64,000 nt of DNA. Origin: Leptonema illini DSM 21528. GTDB taxonomy: Bacteria > Spirochaetota > Leptospiria > Leptospirales > Leptonemataceae. Location of the stretch: positions 1,729,550-1,793,549 of the forward strand of contig NZ_JH597773.1 in assembly GCF_000243335.1 (NCBI RefSeq), in the 5' to 3' direction. This document shows, in pieces, positions 34,601 through 43,863 of the stretch. The notes under the pieces were generated by a model that saw only the letters and a list, made by a program, of their open reading frames with translations, searched no databases and had not been told where the DNA came from. A program made the position numbers and the translations under genes. Each line of letters begins with the position of its first letter. Position 1 is the first letter of the stretch.

Positions 34601-36019
34601 TCACGATGCAATCACTCGTCCCATCTTATTGAAGATGTATCCATGAAACGGGAGGACGGCATACCAGTACGCTCTTCCAGAAAGCCCGAGAGGGCGAAAT
34701 GTAGCCGTTTGATGCAGACCCCCTTCTGCATCTATCCGGAACTCAATCCATGCCTCGCCCGGGAGTTTCATTTCAGCATACAGCAGGAGCCGCCCCTCGT
34801 TTCGATCCGCATAAAGGACTCTCCAGAAATCGAGAGCATCTCCCGGCTCCAGACGGTTCGGATGCGTTCTTCCTCTACGAAGACCTGGACCACCGAATGC
34901 CTTGTCGATCAAACCGCGAAGTGACCAGAGCAGAGGGGCCGCATACCAGCCTCTCTCTCCTCCGATCGACCAGATTTTCTCAAGGGATCGTTCTCTATTC
35001 TGAGTTTGAAAGGTTCGTCTGTCCTGAAAGCAGCCATGAGTCGGAATCTGTACATGATCGATTATACGAAGAGGAACCCTTCCCGGCGCCGTGACCATGG
35101 AATCCTTCCAGCTCGATACGACATCGTTCTGTTCAATTCGCTGAAAGGCGATTCGAATGGCCTCATCAAAACTGAGAAGCTCGATATCGAGATCTTCAGC
35201 CAGAGAGTTGGGGCGAGCAATGACTTCAACCTTCATACTGTTTACAAGGTTAACAGCAAGACTGTAAGAGGTGGCCGTTACAAAATAAAGCCAGTAAGAG
35301 GAGAGTCTGGGCGTCATAATGGGGATCGTGATGATCACCCTTCGCAGGCCTCTTATCTTCGCAAAAGAGAGTAGCATCTCTTTATATGTCATGGACTCTT
35401 TTCCAGCGATGTCAAAGCTCTTACCGAAAGCAGGTTCAAACATCAGAACACCCGAAAGAAACTGCAGCACATTTCGAATCGCGATCGGCTGAGATTTTGT
35501 ATTGAGCCAGCGAGGAGTCACCATAACGGGGAGTTTTTCTACAAGATCCCGCATGATTTCGAAGGAGGCACTTCCCGATCCCAGGATGATCCCTGCGCGA
35601 AGAGTGGTCAGCGCATATTTCCCTGTAGAGAGAATCTCTTCTGTCCGCTTGCGAGAAGCGAGATGTTTGGATAACGAGGTATCGTTTACGATTCCAGAAA
35701 GATAGATTACCTGGCGGACAGAGGTTCTGTTGATGGCTGCCAAAAAATTCCGGGCCTGTCTCTCTTCGAGAAGAGAGAAGTCGCCGCGAGTGTCGCTCAT
35801 AGAGTGCATCAAATAGTAGGCCGCATCGATATTCTGAGGGATGGACTCTGGCGGGCTTTCTGCGAGAAAATCGGCTTCGATCACCTCAAGAGCAGGATGA
35901 ACCTCTCGAAACCGATTCTTATCCCGAACCACTGCAGTTACAGTATGCCCCTGCTCGAGCAGTATGGGAAGGAGCCTGCGGCCAATGTAGCCTGTGGCGC
36001 CTGTGAGAAGTATATGCAT
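34601..36019 (-). CDS. Atypical SDR NAD(P)-binding protein with C-terminal DUF2867
   Basis: A 472-residue protein. The nucleotide-binding motif TGATGYIGRRLLPILLEQG starts at residue 6, and IDAAYYLMHSMSD and IYLSGIV follow in the extended/atypical SDR pattern. The last 160 residues (from about RSLEKIWSIGGERGWYAAPL) match DUF2867, ending in LSGRAYWYAVLPFHGYIFNK. This two-domain layout is a known oxidoreductase family, but its substrate is not established. Confidence 0.82.
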   Translation of the reverse strand: MHILLTGATGYIGRRLLPILLEQGHTVTAVVRDKNRFREVHPALEVIEADFLAESPPESIPQNIDAAYYLMHSMSDTRGDFSLLEERQARNFLAAINRTSVRQVIYLSGIVNDTSLSKHLASRKRTEEILSTGKYALTTLRAGIILGSGSASFEIMRDLVEKLPVMVTPRWLNTKSQPIAIRNVLQFLSGVLMFEPAFGKSFDIAGKESMTYKEMLLSFAKIRGLRRVIITIPIMTPRLSSYWLYFVTATSYSLAVNLVNSMKVEVIARPNSLAEDLDIELLSFDEAIRIAFQRIEQNDVVSSWKDSMVTAPGRVPLRIIDHVQIPTHGCFQDRRTFQTQNRERSLEKIWSIGGERGWYAAPLLWSLRGLIDKAFGGPGLRRGRTHPNRLEPGDALDFWRVLYADRNEGRLLLYAEMKLPGEAWIEFRIDAEGGLHQTATFRPLGLSGRAYWYAVLPFHGYIFNKMGRVIAS

Positions 36020-36172
36020 CGATAGATCTCCCTGAATGCCCTGACTGTATTCGCGAACCGCTGATTCACTGTGATACGGATCCCGCCGGCAATTCCAACA
36101 TTTTTTCGTTCCATGAAAGTGCTCCGAAAATGCTCAGCTTACAGTACAGGAGCAGATTATGTGTCGTAGGGC

Positions 36173-36229
36173 CGGCTGCGCCCTCTGTGGTTATCCTCTT
36201 GATTCTCCACGCTCAGCCGCCCCGATAAA
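36173..36229 (+). repeat. Isolated right-end fragment of the long repeat
   Basis: CTGCGCCCTCTGTGGTTATC, then CTCTTGATT and CCGCCCCGATAAA, matches the right arm of the 32.2-34.6 kb units. The left arm is absent. It marks a former fourth copy or a separate dispersal of the end sequence. Confidence 0.6.
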
Positions 36230-36279
36230 TCCTTGACGTCTTCTTGCGTCCTTGATCTCATGAGACGCAGGCAGATCTC

Positions 36280-36930
36280 ATGAAGAAGTGGCTCAAACGA
36301 TACGGAATTCTTTTCTTTATTTCGCTGCATGGCTACTTCCTCATCATCATGCATTACTTCTTTCAGAAAGACGTCTCGTATGCGGCCGTCATTGCCATCG
36401 CCATTGCCGTCGCTCCGTGGATACTGACGATCATCCGACGGCTTGAACTGCCACAGGGCTGGGCCGTCGAGTTTCGAGTGGAAGAGGAGCTGCGCGAGAT
36501 CCAGGAGCGGGCCATCAAAAGCGGCCTGGTCAAAGAGAATCAGAAGACCGGCGCATCCTATAGCTTTCAAACGGTGCTCGACACCGATCACCGCCTCGCC
36601 CTCGCCGGATTGCGAATCGAGATCGAATCCCGCCTGCGCAAGATCGCCGATTCCTACGGCATCAATACGAATCATAAAGGCGTTGGACATCTCATTCGAG
36701 ACCTCTCGGGCAAAGGCTCGATCACCGAAGAGCAGATCGCCGTCATCCGTGACCTGCTCGGATTGCTCAACCGCGCCATCCATGCCGACGATATCGATCT
36801 GACCTCGGCGCAATGGGCGGCGAACGAAGGGGCGGCGCTTCTGAACGGTCTTGATCGCCTTTCCGCTTCACGAGCGGAGCGGCGAGTCGAGACAAAGAAG
36901 ACGGTGCGGCGTCCGACACGACCCGGTTAA
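36280..36930 (+). CDS. Membrane protein of unknown function with DUF4145-like helical domain
   Basis: A 216-residue protein with two N-terminal hydrophobic helices (GILFFISLHGYFLIIMHYFF and AAVIAIAIAVAPWILTII). A cytoplasmic helical region follows, with LALAGLRIEIESRLRKIAD, ITEEQIAVIRDLLGLLNRAIHA and a basic tail. The helical part resembles DUF4145-type regions often seen with defence or restriction proteins, but the match is weak. It stands tail to tail with sixA. Confidence 0.45.
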   Translation: MKKWLKRYGILFFISLHGYFLIIMHYFFQKDVSYAAVIAIAIAVAPWILTIIRRLELPQGWAVEFRVEEELREIQERAIKSGLVKENQKTGASYSFQTVLDTDHRLALAGLRIEIESRLRKIADSYGINTNHKGVGHLIRDLSGKGSITEEQIAVIRDLLGLLNRAIHADDIDLTSAQWAANEGAALLNGLDRLSASRAERRVETKKTVRRPTRPG

Positions 36931-36937
36931 CGTCGGA

Positions 36938-37492
36938 TCACATCTTCGCTATACGTCGCAGCGTGCCAGGCGAGAAGAAGGCTTCAAGAGCGGCGCCTTC
37001 ATCAGAGAGCTCGACGACGGCCAGCGACGCCTTCTTGAGCTCAAAACGGGCGCAGGCAGCCGGCTGGTAGACAAAGCGACGATCTTCATCACGTCGGATG
37101 TTGTTCTCAATCATATGACCGAGGAACTCCCCCAGTTCGGGCTGATGGGTAACGACGGCGATACGCAGCTCATCGAGCGACCCTTCGTCGGCGGCAAGAT
37201 CGTTCAGGGCCGAAACGTAGTCCTTCATCTCAGCACCAGGATTCAGCGCCGATACGGATCGGATGTCGCGACACTTCCAGACCCCGCTCAGCACCTCGGC
37301 CGTCTGCACCGAGCGAAGCGCCGATGACGTGAGGATGATATCTGGCGCAGGATACAGGGCGGCCATTCCGCGAGCGGCCCGCTTCGTCTTTTTGCGACCG
37401 TCGTCGGTCAGGGGCCGCCGCAGGTCGTCTTCGGTACTGTGTTGCAGCGCGCTTTCGGCGGCAAGCCCGTGACGGATCAAATAAAGAATCAT
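36938..37492 (-). CDS. sixA: Phosphohistidine phosphatase SixA
   Basis: The ATG at 37492 gives 184 residues, close to the family norm. The histidine phosphatase motif LIRHG is at residues 5-9. PLTDDGRKKTKRAARGM, ILTSSALRSVQTAEVL and VVTHQPELGEFLGHM supply the remaining active-site Arg and His. SixA removes phosphate from histidine on phosphotransfer or PTS proteins in the cytoplasm. Confidence 0.85.
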   Translation of the reverse strand: MILYLIRHGLAAESALQHSTEDDLRRPLTDDGRKKTKRAARGMAALYPAPDIILTSSALRSVQTAEVLSGVWKCRDIRSVSALNPGAEMKDYVSALNDLAADEGSLDELRIAVVTHQPELGEFLGHMIENNIRRDEDRRFVYQPAACARFELKKASLAVVELSDEGAALEAFFSPGTLRRIAKM

Positions 37493-37634
37493 ACGCTTCC
37501 TTGCCCTGATCGAGTGCGACGACAATACCTTTTCGGCCGCAAAGATGACAGATGCGTGAAAAGAAAAGCCGCTCAGCAAGCGAGCGAGAGACATTTTTGG
37601 TTTGTCGGATAAATGCGCCAGGGCAGAATTCGCC

Positions 37635-38489
37635 ATGCTGCGCCGCCTCTGGACCATCATCGATGAACGACTGATCATGCCCTTCCGGGAATCTCATGCT
37701 CCGGTAGAAGAGGTGGCGCGAGGCACCGTCGTCGGATTGATCTGGGCCCTGACTCCGCTTGTGGGGATTCAGATGTATCTTGTCTTTATGACGTGGACGA
37801 TCGCCCGACTTCTGCGCATTCGATTCTCACTCGCCATCGGTATCGCACTCGTATGGATCACCAATCCGCTCACCATGGCCTTCTTCTATTACGGATTTTA
37901 CGAAACCGGGCGTTTCTTCCTGCAATTCATGAACCTCATGCACTCCGATCCGATCACCATGGAGCGCATCGCCGTGCTTGTCGACGCCGCCGGTCAGAAA
38001 TCATTGATAGACGGACTCATCTACTGGTTTGAGACGTTCTTGCGCGATTTCGGTATTCCGTCGCTCATCGGCGGCTTCGTCTGGGGAGGCATCAGCTCCG
38101 TGGTAGCCTATCCATTCACGATTCGGATGATGAATCGCCACCGCACGCGCCTTGCTGAAAAAGAAGGCCTGACGTTAGCCGAATGGGAGAAACGCCATAT
38201 TCATCGCTTTGCCGATCTCGCCCGTCACGGCAAAGAAGAGCTTCCTCCGTATGTGGGAGAGCACGAGGCACCCGCTGAGGCCGTTGCACGCACGGGCTTC
38301 CAGCCGCCTTCGACAGGTCGCCCCGCAAAACCAGCCGCGAGACCGGCAAAGAAGGCCACGTCGCAAACGAGGAATAAGTCGAGTGCGAATGCAAAGCAAG
38401 CCAGCGCTAAGCATGCGAACTCTAAGACAGGGAAGAAAAAGGCGTCCTCCTCCGACAAAGCGGGCCCGCGCAAAAAGAAATCCGCCTGA
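37635..38489 (+). CDS. DUF2062 membrane protein with Lys/Ala-rich C-terminal tail
   Basis: The ATG at 37635 gives 284 residues. DUF2062 is seen in SHAPVEEVARGTVVGLIWAL, TPLVGIQMYLVFM and IGIALVWITNPLTMAFFYYG, with about four membrane helices to residue 170. The last 70 residues are rich in Lys, Ala, Ser and Pro (KKATSQTRNKSSANAKQ and onward), like a histone H1 tail. The role of DUF2062 is unknown. Confidence 0.78.
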   Translation: MLRRLWTIIDERLIMPFRESHAPVEEVARGTVVGLIWALTPLVGIQMYLVFMTWTIARLLRIRFSLAIGIALVWITNPLTMAFFYYGFYETGRFFLQFMNLMHSDPITMERIAVLVDAAGQKSLIDGLIYWFETFLRDFGIPSLIGGFVWGGISSVVAYPFTIRMMNRHRTRLAEKEGLTLAEWEKRHIHRFADLARHGKEELPPYVGEHEAPAEAVARTGFQPPSTGRPAKPAARPAKKATSQTRNKSSANAKQASAKHANSKTGKKKASSSDKAGPRKKKSA

Positions 38490-38580
38490 TGCCCGAGCAA
38501 CAGAAGGGCGCGACTCCTCCGAGTCGGAGTATCAAAGCTCGAGCAGTTCGGGTGGTTTGACTGCGCCGGGGGGCCGGATG

Positions 38581-39063
38581 CTATGTTTGTAGCGTTCTCG
38601 TGAGTTTTCTGGCGACAGCATCGACGCAAATGGTGCAAAACACCTCCGCATTCCAATGTCCCCCCACGTAAGATGGTTCAGTTCCACCAGTCTCAAGGAT
38701 GATCACCCCCATTGCTACAAGCATCAGGTAGACAAAGATATAACACCTCGAATACCCCGTCGCATTAGAAATCGCCGACAGCCGCCCCCAATCCCGGTCA
38801 TCGGGATAAAAATTCACCCGCTGCAATTCCTGCCCTTCCTCCTGATACTGCTTCTTCCATTTACCGCTGCTCTCAAGAAAGCTCAGTTTGTATTCCAGCA
38901 AAGGATCATCCATAAGCCCGCTTAAAAAGGAGGAAAGCGCCCAATGCTCGATCTTAATGTAAGGACTCCGCCAGAAGTATTGCTTAAAGTAACAATCCGG
39001 GATAAGTAAGGTGGAGCGGGTCCGGTAGTAGGGCTCTCGATCGGCTCGCGTCTGTTCGTTCAT
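38581..39063 (-). CDS. DUF1564 family protein
   Basis: A 160-residue protein. The motif VNFYPDDRDWGRLSAISNAT, then GYSRCYIFVYLMLV, is characteristic of DUF1564, which I know mainly from Leptospiraceae, where it occurs in many paralogues. The N-terminal part RSTLLIPDCYFKQYF also fits. The function is unknown. This gene is the best lineage marker in the window. Confidence 0.8.
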   Translation of the reverse strand: MNEQTRADREPYYRTRSTLLIPDCYFKQYFWRSPYIKIEHWALSSFLSGLMDDPLLEYKLSFLESSGKWKKQYQEEGQELQRVNFYPDDRDWGRLSAISNATGYSRCYIFVYLMLVAMGVIILETGGTEPSYVGGHWNAEVFCTICVDAVARKLTRTLQT

Positions 39064-39118
39064 ACAAACGGAAGGTCAAGGGCGAGCCAAATTGCTGCAG
39101 AAAAAACTGTGTCCGACA

Positions 39119-39150
39119 TAAAAAAGGCGCCCCCTGAGAGGCGCCTCTTC
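39119..39150 (-). terminator. Intrinsic terminator of the thiolase gene
   Basis: On the minus strand AGGCGCC and GGCGCCT (39140-39146 with 39125-39131) form a stem with an 8-base loop, followed by a run of six T. It lies about 35 bases past the thiolase stop. Confidence 0.85.
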
Positions 39151-39183
39151 GGTCAGCGTAACCGATTCGTTATCGAAACAGAC

Positions 39184-40491
39184 TCAATTCTCAGCGCCGA
39201 TCACGAACGTGTAGTTCGTCGTCGCCGAACCACCGATGTTCAGCATCAGTCCGTTCTTAGCTCCGGGAACCTGATAGCCGCCGGCCTGATCGGTTACCTG
39301 CTTGTACAGGTCGAGCGCCATACGCACGCCCGATGCACCAACCGGGTGACCCGCTCCGATCAAACCGCCCGACGGATTTACAGGCTTGCGCTTCAAGCGC
39401 TTCACGCTGTCGGCGTCGGTGATGCCGTCCATCGAGATCGTTCCGTCTTCAATGACCGTATGCTCTTCGCCCGGCTTTGTCATGCCATACGCCGAGATCG
39501 AAGCGTACTCGCTCGAAGTAAAGCAGTCGTGCGTTTCAATAACGTCGATCTTATCGATATCAAGGCCGGCGCGCTTGTAGGCGTCGACGACAGCCTGACG
39601 TGTCCACGGAAGGATGTACTCGTTATCCTTTGATTCGGCCATCTTCTTCTCGAAAAGAACGGGGGCAACACGATGTCCCCAGCCTTTCAGTTGTGCGAAG
39701 GTTTTCATGGTACGCCCGGTCTTCTTCGAGAACTCCGACGCATACGAAGGAGAAGCGAGCACCAGCAGAGCCGCTCCATCGGTAACCTGCGAACAATCCG
39801 AGATTGCAAGCCGTCCGCCGACCTCGGCGTTATACTTGCCGCCACGCGTCGTGGCCTGCTCTCTGTTCATGAACCATGTGCGGGTTTGCGCGTTCGGATT
39901 TTTCTTCGCGTTGCCATAGTTGATGCGCGAGATCTCGCCGAGACCGTCAAGGATACGCTTATCGCCGATTTTCGAGCCATAGCGCTCGATCACGCGGTCC
40001 GCAAGCTGTCCGAACAGCTTCGGGAACGGCAGGCTAACGCCCTTCGCTTCCTTCTCGTAGTAGGCGGCCGTTCCGAGGAAGTCGCCACCGACCATCGAGC
40101 TTACAGACTTCATGACCTCGACGCCGACCACGATCGCTACGTCGTAATCTCCGGCGCGGATCTTTGCATTTGCAGAATCAAGGGCAACGGACCCCGATGC
40201 GCAGGCTGCTTCGTAGCGGGCGCCCGGAACACCGTAGAAGGCCGGATGAACCTCGGTCAGGAAGGCGCCCAGATGGCCCTGATTTGCGTACTGCTCTGCA
40301 TCAAAGTTGCCGACGAAAACGGCGACTCGGTTTTCTTTATTCAATCGGATGATTTCATCATAGTCCAGACCGACCTCGGCCAGTCCGTCATCCACAACCT
40401 CTCGCAGCATGGACATGAAGGTTTTTCCTTCTTTCGTCCAGTTTCTCGAAAAGTCAGTCTGAGCTCCGCCCAGAATATACGTTGCACTCAT
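39184..40491 (-). CDS. Thiolase-family acyl-CoA acyltransferase
   Basis: Start at the ATG at 40491; 435 residues. The acyl-accepting Cys is in [15 protein letters not shown]. The His region is [34 protein letters not shown] is typical of the SCP2-thiolase/acetyl-CoA acetyltransferase branch. The second catalytic Cys of classical thiolases (CxG near the C-terminus) is replaced by GGSATTNY, so it may act in synthesis or on unusual acyl chains. It is divergent from hipBA and has its own terminator. Confidence 0.82.
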   Translation of the reverse strand: MSATYILGGAQTDFSRNWTKEGKTFMSMLREVVDDGLAEVGLDYDEIIRLNKENRVAVFVGNFDAEQYANQGHLGAFLTEVHPAFYGVPGARYEAACASGSVALDSANAKIRAGDYDVAIVVGVEVMKSVSSMVGGDFLGTAAYYEKEAKGVSLPFPKLFGQLADRVIERYGSKIGDKRILDGLGEISRINYGNAKKNPNAQTRTWFMNREQATTRGGKYNAEVGGRLAISDCSQVTDGAALLVLASPSYASEFSKKTGRTMKTFAQLKGWGHRVAPVLFEKKMAESKDNEYILPWTRQAVVDAYKRAGLDIDKIDVIETHDCFTSSEYASISAYGMTKPGEEHTVIEDGTISMDGITDADSVKRLKRKPVNPSGGLIGAGHPVGASGVRMALDLYKQVTDQAGGYQVPGAKNGLMLNIGGSATTNYTFVIGAEN

Positions 40492-40766
40492 CACTTCCTC
40501 CAGGTTTGGCCTCGGGCCACGGACAGCAGAGACGATCTCAGCACTCCGGATAGGAAGTGCCCGGACCGTCTCTACGACGTTCTGATTACAGCATCCTGAA
40601 AAGTCGGCCTGGTGGCAACAAATCTTTGAGTAGCAGCTACATGCAAACCTACAACAAACTCACCTGCTTCCGCCTCCTGAGAAATCGAACTCTTTTGCCC
40701 ATCGTTGTCTCTGATGACACCCGACTGAGCAAAAGTCTGAGTGGTGTGCATAGCAAAGCCAAAATT

Positions 40767-40816
40767 GCTCCAATTATGAACCAAAAAATAGTATGATGCT
40801 CCAATCATGAATCAAA
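40767..40816 (+). promoter_or_regulatory. Direct repeat before hipBA (candidate HipB operators)
   Basis: GCTCCAATTATGAACCAAA (40767-40785) and GCTCCAATCATGAATCAAA (40798-40816) match at 17 of 19 positions, spaced 31 bases apart (three helical turns). They lie 40-90 bases before the hipB start, with TAGTAT between them as a possible -10 element. Autoregulation by HipB is the likely role. Elsewhere the gap 40492-40855 holds nothing else that I see. Confidence 0.5.
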
Positions 40817-40855
40817 TCTGCTTGCCGGGCTCTCGACCTCCTTCTACCTTGAATC

Positions 40856-41194
40856 ATGAGCCGGCCGGCAGAACGCGTTTACTCCCGCTATACAACCGAA
40901 GCTCTAACGCTTTTCGGTCGCTTGATTCGCATCTCTCGCCTGCGAAGACGCATGTCGGCCCAGGAGCTGGCCAGGCGTGCCGGGATTTCTCGAGGGTTGC
41001 TGCAACGCATTGAAAAAGGCGATCCTCGCTGCGAGATCGGTGTTGCCTTTGAACTGGCTGCCCTGCTTGAGCTGCCGCTCTTTCATGCCGATCAAGAGCA
41101 ATTGCAGTCCCGCAACCGCCTTGCAGACGAAATGATTGCGCTCCTGCCTCAGCCTCGAGCTGGTAAACTGCAAGAGGTAGACGATGACTTCTAA
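40856..41194 (+). CDS. hipB: HipB-type antitoxin, XRE-family regulator
   Basis: A 112-residue protein with an XRE helix-turn-helix (RRRMSAQELARRAGISRGLL, then QRIEKGDPRCEIGVAFELA), residues about 30-85. It overlaps the hipA start by 11 bases. In HipBA modules the antitoxin binds operator DNA as a dimer and neutralises the kinase toxin. Confidence 0.82.
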   Translation: MSRPAERVYSRYTTEALTLFGRLIRISRLRRRMSAQELARRAGISRGLLQRIEKGDPRCEIGVAFELAALLELPLFHADQEQLQSRNRLADEMIALLPQPRAGKLQEVDDDF

Positions 41195-42491
41195 CGCCCC
41201 GACAGAGGCCTTTGTATGGGCATGGCTGCCTGGCGCTCTGGAGCCCGTCGTCGTCGGTCGCCTGAAAGAACAGTCCGACAGACGGCTGCTTTTCCACTAT
41301 GGCCGCAGCTATCTTGATCGCCCCGATGCCATTCCACTCGATGATCGCGAGCTGCCACTACAGAAGGGATTCTTGCCCCTTTTTAACGGATTGTCCATAC
41401 CCGGATGCCTTCGCGATGGTTCTCCGGATGCATGGGGCAGACGCGTTATACTGAACCGCATCGTCGGCGCATCGGACGATACGATGCAGCTCAACGAAAT
41501 CACTTATATGCTGGAATCAGGTTCTGATCGCGTGGGAGCTCTTGACTTTCAGAGGTCTGCGACGGAGTACGTGCCCCGGCTTGCCGGTCCGGCTACGCTT
41601 GAAGATCTTCTTGAATCGGCCGATCGCATCGAACAGGGCAAACCTCTATCTCCCGATCTTGTGCAGGCCTTACAACACGGAACCTCAATCGGAGGAGCCC
41701 GGCCCAAGGCCTTGATCGAAACGAATTCCGAAAAGTACATTGCAAAGTTCTCAAGCAGCACGGATATCATGAACTTCGTTAAGGCTGAATTTGTCGCCAT
41801 GCGCATGGCCGACCGACTCGGCCTTGATGTGGCGCAGGTTCGTCTTGTGAAGGCAGCAGGCAGAGATGTTCTTTTGATCCGGCGCTTCGATCGACTGCAT
41901 ACATCAAAGGGATGGCAGCGACGATTGATGCTCTCCGCTCTCACATTGCTACAGCTTGATGAGATGATGGCACGCTATGCAAGCTACGAAACATTGTGCG
42001 AAATCATTCGCCATCGTTTCGGGTCTCCTGAAGCGACACTGCGAGAACTCTTCGCACGTCTCATCTTTAACATCCTCTGCGGGAACACAGACGATCACGC
42101 CCGCAACCATGCGGCCTTCTGGAACGGCACGACCCTTCAGCTAACGCCCGCCTACGATCTATGTCCGCAACCGCGTGCAGGCAATGAAGCGACACAGGCT
42201 ATGCTGATTCAAGGCGAGAACCGATTCAGTCGCCTTGACGTCTGCATCGGCGCAGCAGCACAGTTCCTGTTGTCACGGGAAGAGGCAATAGCCACCATCG
42301 ACAGGTTGATTTCCGGAATTCAGGAACACTGGCAGGCAGTCTGTGACGAGGCTGAGCTTTCAGAGGTCGATCGACGTCTGCTCTGGAGGCGTCAGTTCCT
42401 GAATCCTTTTGCCTTTACTGTTAGTGCAGAAGCCTCTAAAAAAGGCTCTTTTAGCGATAAACTGTCCGAGCACTGGAAGAGATTCCTCTGA
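41184..42491 (+). CDS. hipA: HipA-type serine/threonine kinase toxin
   Basis: A 435-residue protein of usual length. It has the N-terminal subdomain ([20 protein letters not shown]), the P-loop-like GGARPKAL, then KYIAKF with the ATP-binding Lys. Catalytic and metal sites are in NTDDHARNH and YDLCP, as in the HipA kinase family. HipA kinases phosphorylate glutamyl-tRNA synthetase or related targets and cause dormancy. It is coupled to hipB. The pair sits between two acyl-CoA metabolism genes. Confidence 0.88.
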   Translation: MTSNAPTEAFVWAWLPGALEPVVVGRLKEQSDRRLLFHYGRSYLDRPDAIPLDDRELPLQKGFLPLFNGLSIPGCLRDGSPDAWGRRVILNRIVGASDDTMQLNEITYMLESGSDRVGALDFQRSATEYVPRLAGPATLEDLLESADRIEQGKPLSPDLVQALQHGTSIGGARPKALIETNSEKYIAKFSSSTDIMNFVKAEFVAMRMADRLGLDVAQVRLVKAAGRDVLLIRRFDRLHTSKGWQRRLMLSALTLLQLDEMMARYASYETLCEIIRHRFGSPEATLRELFARLIFNILCGNTDDHARNHAAFWNGTTLQLTPAYDLCPQPRAGNEATQAMLIQGENRFSRLDVCIGAAAQFLLSREEAIATIDRLISGIQEHWQAVCDEAELSEVDRRLLWRRQFLNPFAFTVSAEASKKGSFSDKLSEHWKRFL

Positions 42492-42552
42492 CGCACCTGC
42501 CCGCCCCCGGTTTGCGCTTGCTTTCACGCTTCGCTTTCGGAGCCTGACCTAT

Positions 42553-43728
42553 ATGGCAAACATACAGGCACCAGGCATCGAGGAGATCGCTGGCAGCGTT
42601 CCCTTCCAGAAAGATGCTATCATTCAAAAAGAGTACGGCCGGTTCCTTGAGGATTTCGTCGACGGCGACCTCTACGTGCATCCCCGCGCCTTTACGATCT
42701 CGCACAGCTTCGCTCAGGAGTATGCGACCACCTTCCACGAAGCCGCTCCGCTGTTTCTGAGCGCTCCTTATGCGAAGGCGCACGGGTTTAACGACATGCT
42801 TGTTTCGCCGCTGCTTGTGTTTAACATCGCCCTGTCTCTCGGAGTGCAGAACAACTCCGAAAAGGCGATGGCCAATCTCGGTTATTATGATGTTACCTTC
42901 CTGAAGCCCGTGTATCCGGGCGATACGCTGCGTTCGCGAACAAAAGTTCTCTCGAAGAAGGCCCGCGGTGGGGACAAGCCCGGTATCGTGCACGTGCGCA
43001 CCATCTGCACCAACCAGAACGGCCAGCCCGTTCTTCAGTATGAGCGCAAGATTATGGTTCCGCCGCGAGGCGATCGACCCGCATCCAGCTCGAATATCGC
43101 CTCCACGCCCGATGCGACGTTCCCCGAGCAGAGCAAGCCTGTCATCGAGCTGCCCGAGCTGCCGACGCTGAACAGAGATGTAATCGAGCATACGGGCCGC
43201 AATACCTACTTCGAAGATTTTGCAGCCGGGCAGATCTACGTTCACCGCAACATGCGCACGATCTCTGACGAGCATATGCCGTGGACCTATCGCGTCGGTA
43301 ACACACATCCGCTGCATTATGATCGTCTCTATTCAAAGGCACAGTCCGGACCGATGAGCGGCGAGCCCATCGTTTACGGCGGCCTCGTTTTCGGCTGGCT
43401 GGCCGGCCTTGCAAGCCGTGATACGGCAGAAAACATGCTCTGGGATCTCGGTTATACCGAGGGCTACCATACGCAGCCTGCCTTTGCCGGCGATACGGTT
43501 GGTTCGATCTCGCGCATTTTGAAGACAGAAGACGGTCCGATTCCCGGAACGGGCATCGTTCACATCCAGCTGATCGGCGTGAAGAACATGCTCACCATGG
43601 AAGCCGTTCAGAAGTTCGGCGAAGACCTCTTCATCAAAGAGAACAACAAGAAGGATCTCGGCAAAGAGAAGATCCCCGAGAAGATTTTCGAGATCGAGCG
43701 CAAGCTTCTGATCAAGAAGCGCCCGTAA
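42553..43728 (+). CDS. Double hot-dog MaoC-family acyl-CoA hydratase
   Basis: The ATG at 42553 ([14 protein letters not shown]) gives 391 residues. Two MaoC hot-dog repeats are visible: [20 protein letters not shown], and later [20 protein letters not shown] with [14 protein letters not shown]. The layout resembles mesaconyl-CoA and related hydratases. It hydrates an enoyl-CoA in the cytoplasm; the substrate is unknown. With the thiolase on the other side of hipBA it may belong to one acyl-CoA pathway. Confidence 0.8.
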   Translation: MANIQAPGIEEIAGSVPFQKDAIIQKEYGRFLEDFVDGDLYVHPRAFTISHSFAQEYATTFHEAAPLFLSAPYAKAHGFNDMLVSPLLVFNIALSLGVQNNSEKAMANLGYYDVTFLKPVYPGDTLRSRTKVLSKKARGGDKPGIVHVRTICTNQNGQPVLQYERKIMVPPRGDRPASSSNIASTPDATFPEQSKPVIELPELPTLNRDVIEHTGRNTYFEDFAAGQIYVHRNMRTISDEHMPWTYRVGNTHPLHYDRLYSKAQSGPMSGEPIVYGGLVFGWLAGLASRDTAENMLWDLGYTEGYHTQPAFAGDTVGSISRILKTEDGPIPGTGIVHIQLIGVKNMLTMEAVQKFGEDLFIKENNKKDLGKEKIPEKIFEIERKLLIKKRP

Positions 43729-43767
43729 AAAGCCGGGCCTGAAAAGCGGGCCCGCGTTCATTTCTGC

Positions 43768-43792
43768 TTGCACGGATGAGAAATCCGTGCAA
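43768..43792. terminator. Hairpin between the MaoC-family gene and glpD
   Basis: TTGCACGGAT (43768-43777) pairs with ATCCGTGCAA (43783-43792) around a 5-base loop, followed by an AT-rich stretch with short T runs. A GGGCC-containing inverted repeat precedes it at 43733-43755. It is a probable transcript end for the MaoC gene. Confidence 0.55.
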
Positions 43793-43863
43793 ATCATTCT
43801 TTAATTCAGATAGCGTCTCAAAATGATCCCGGGACGCCCTCTATACAAAACTGGAGTCGCCGT

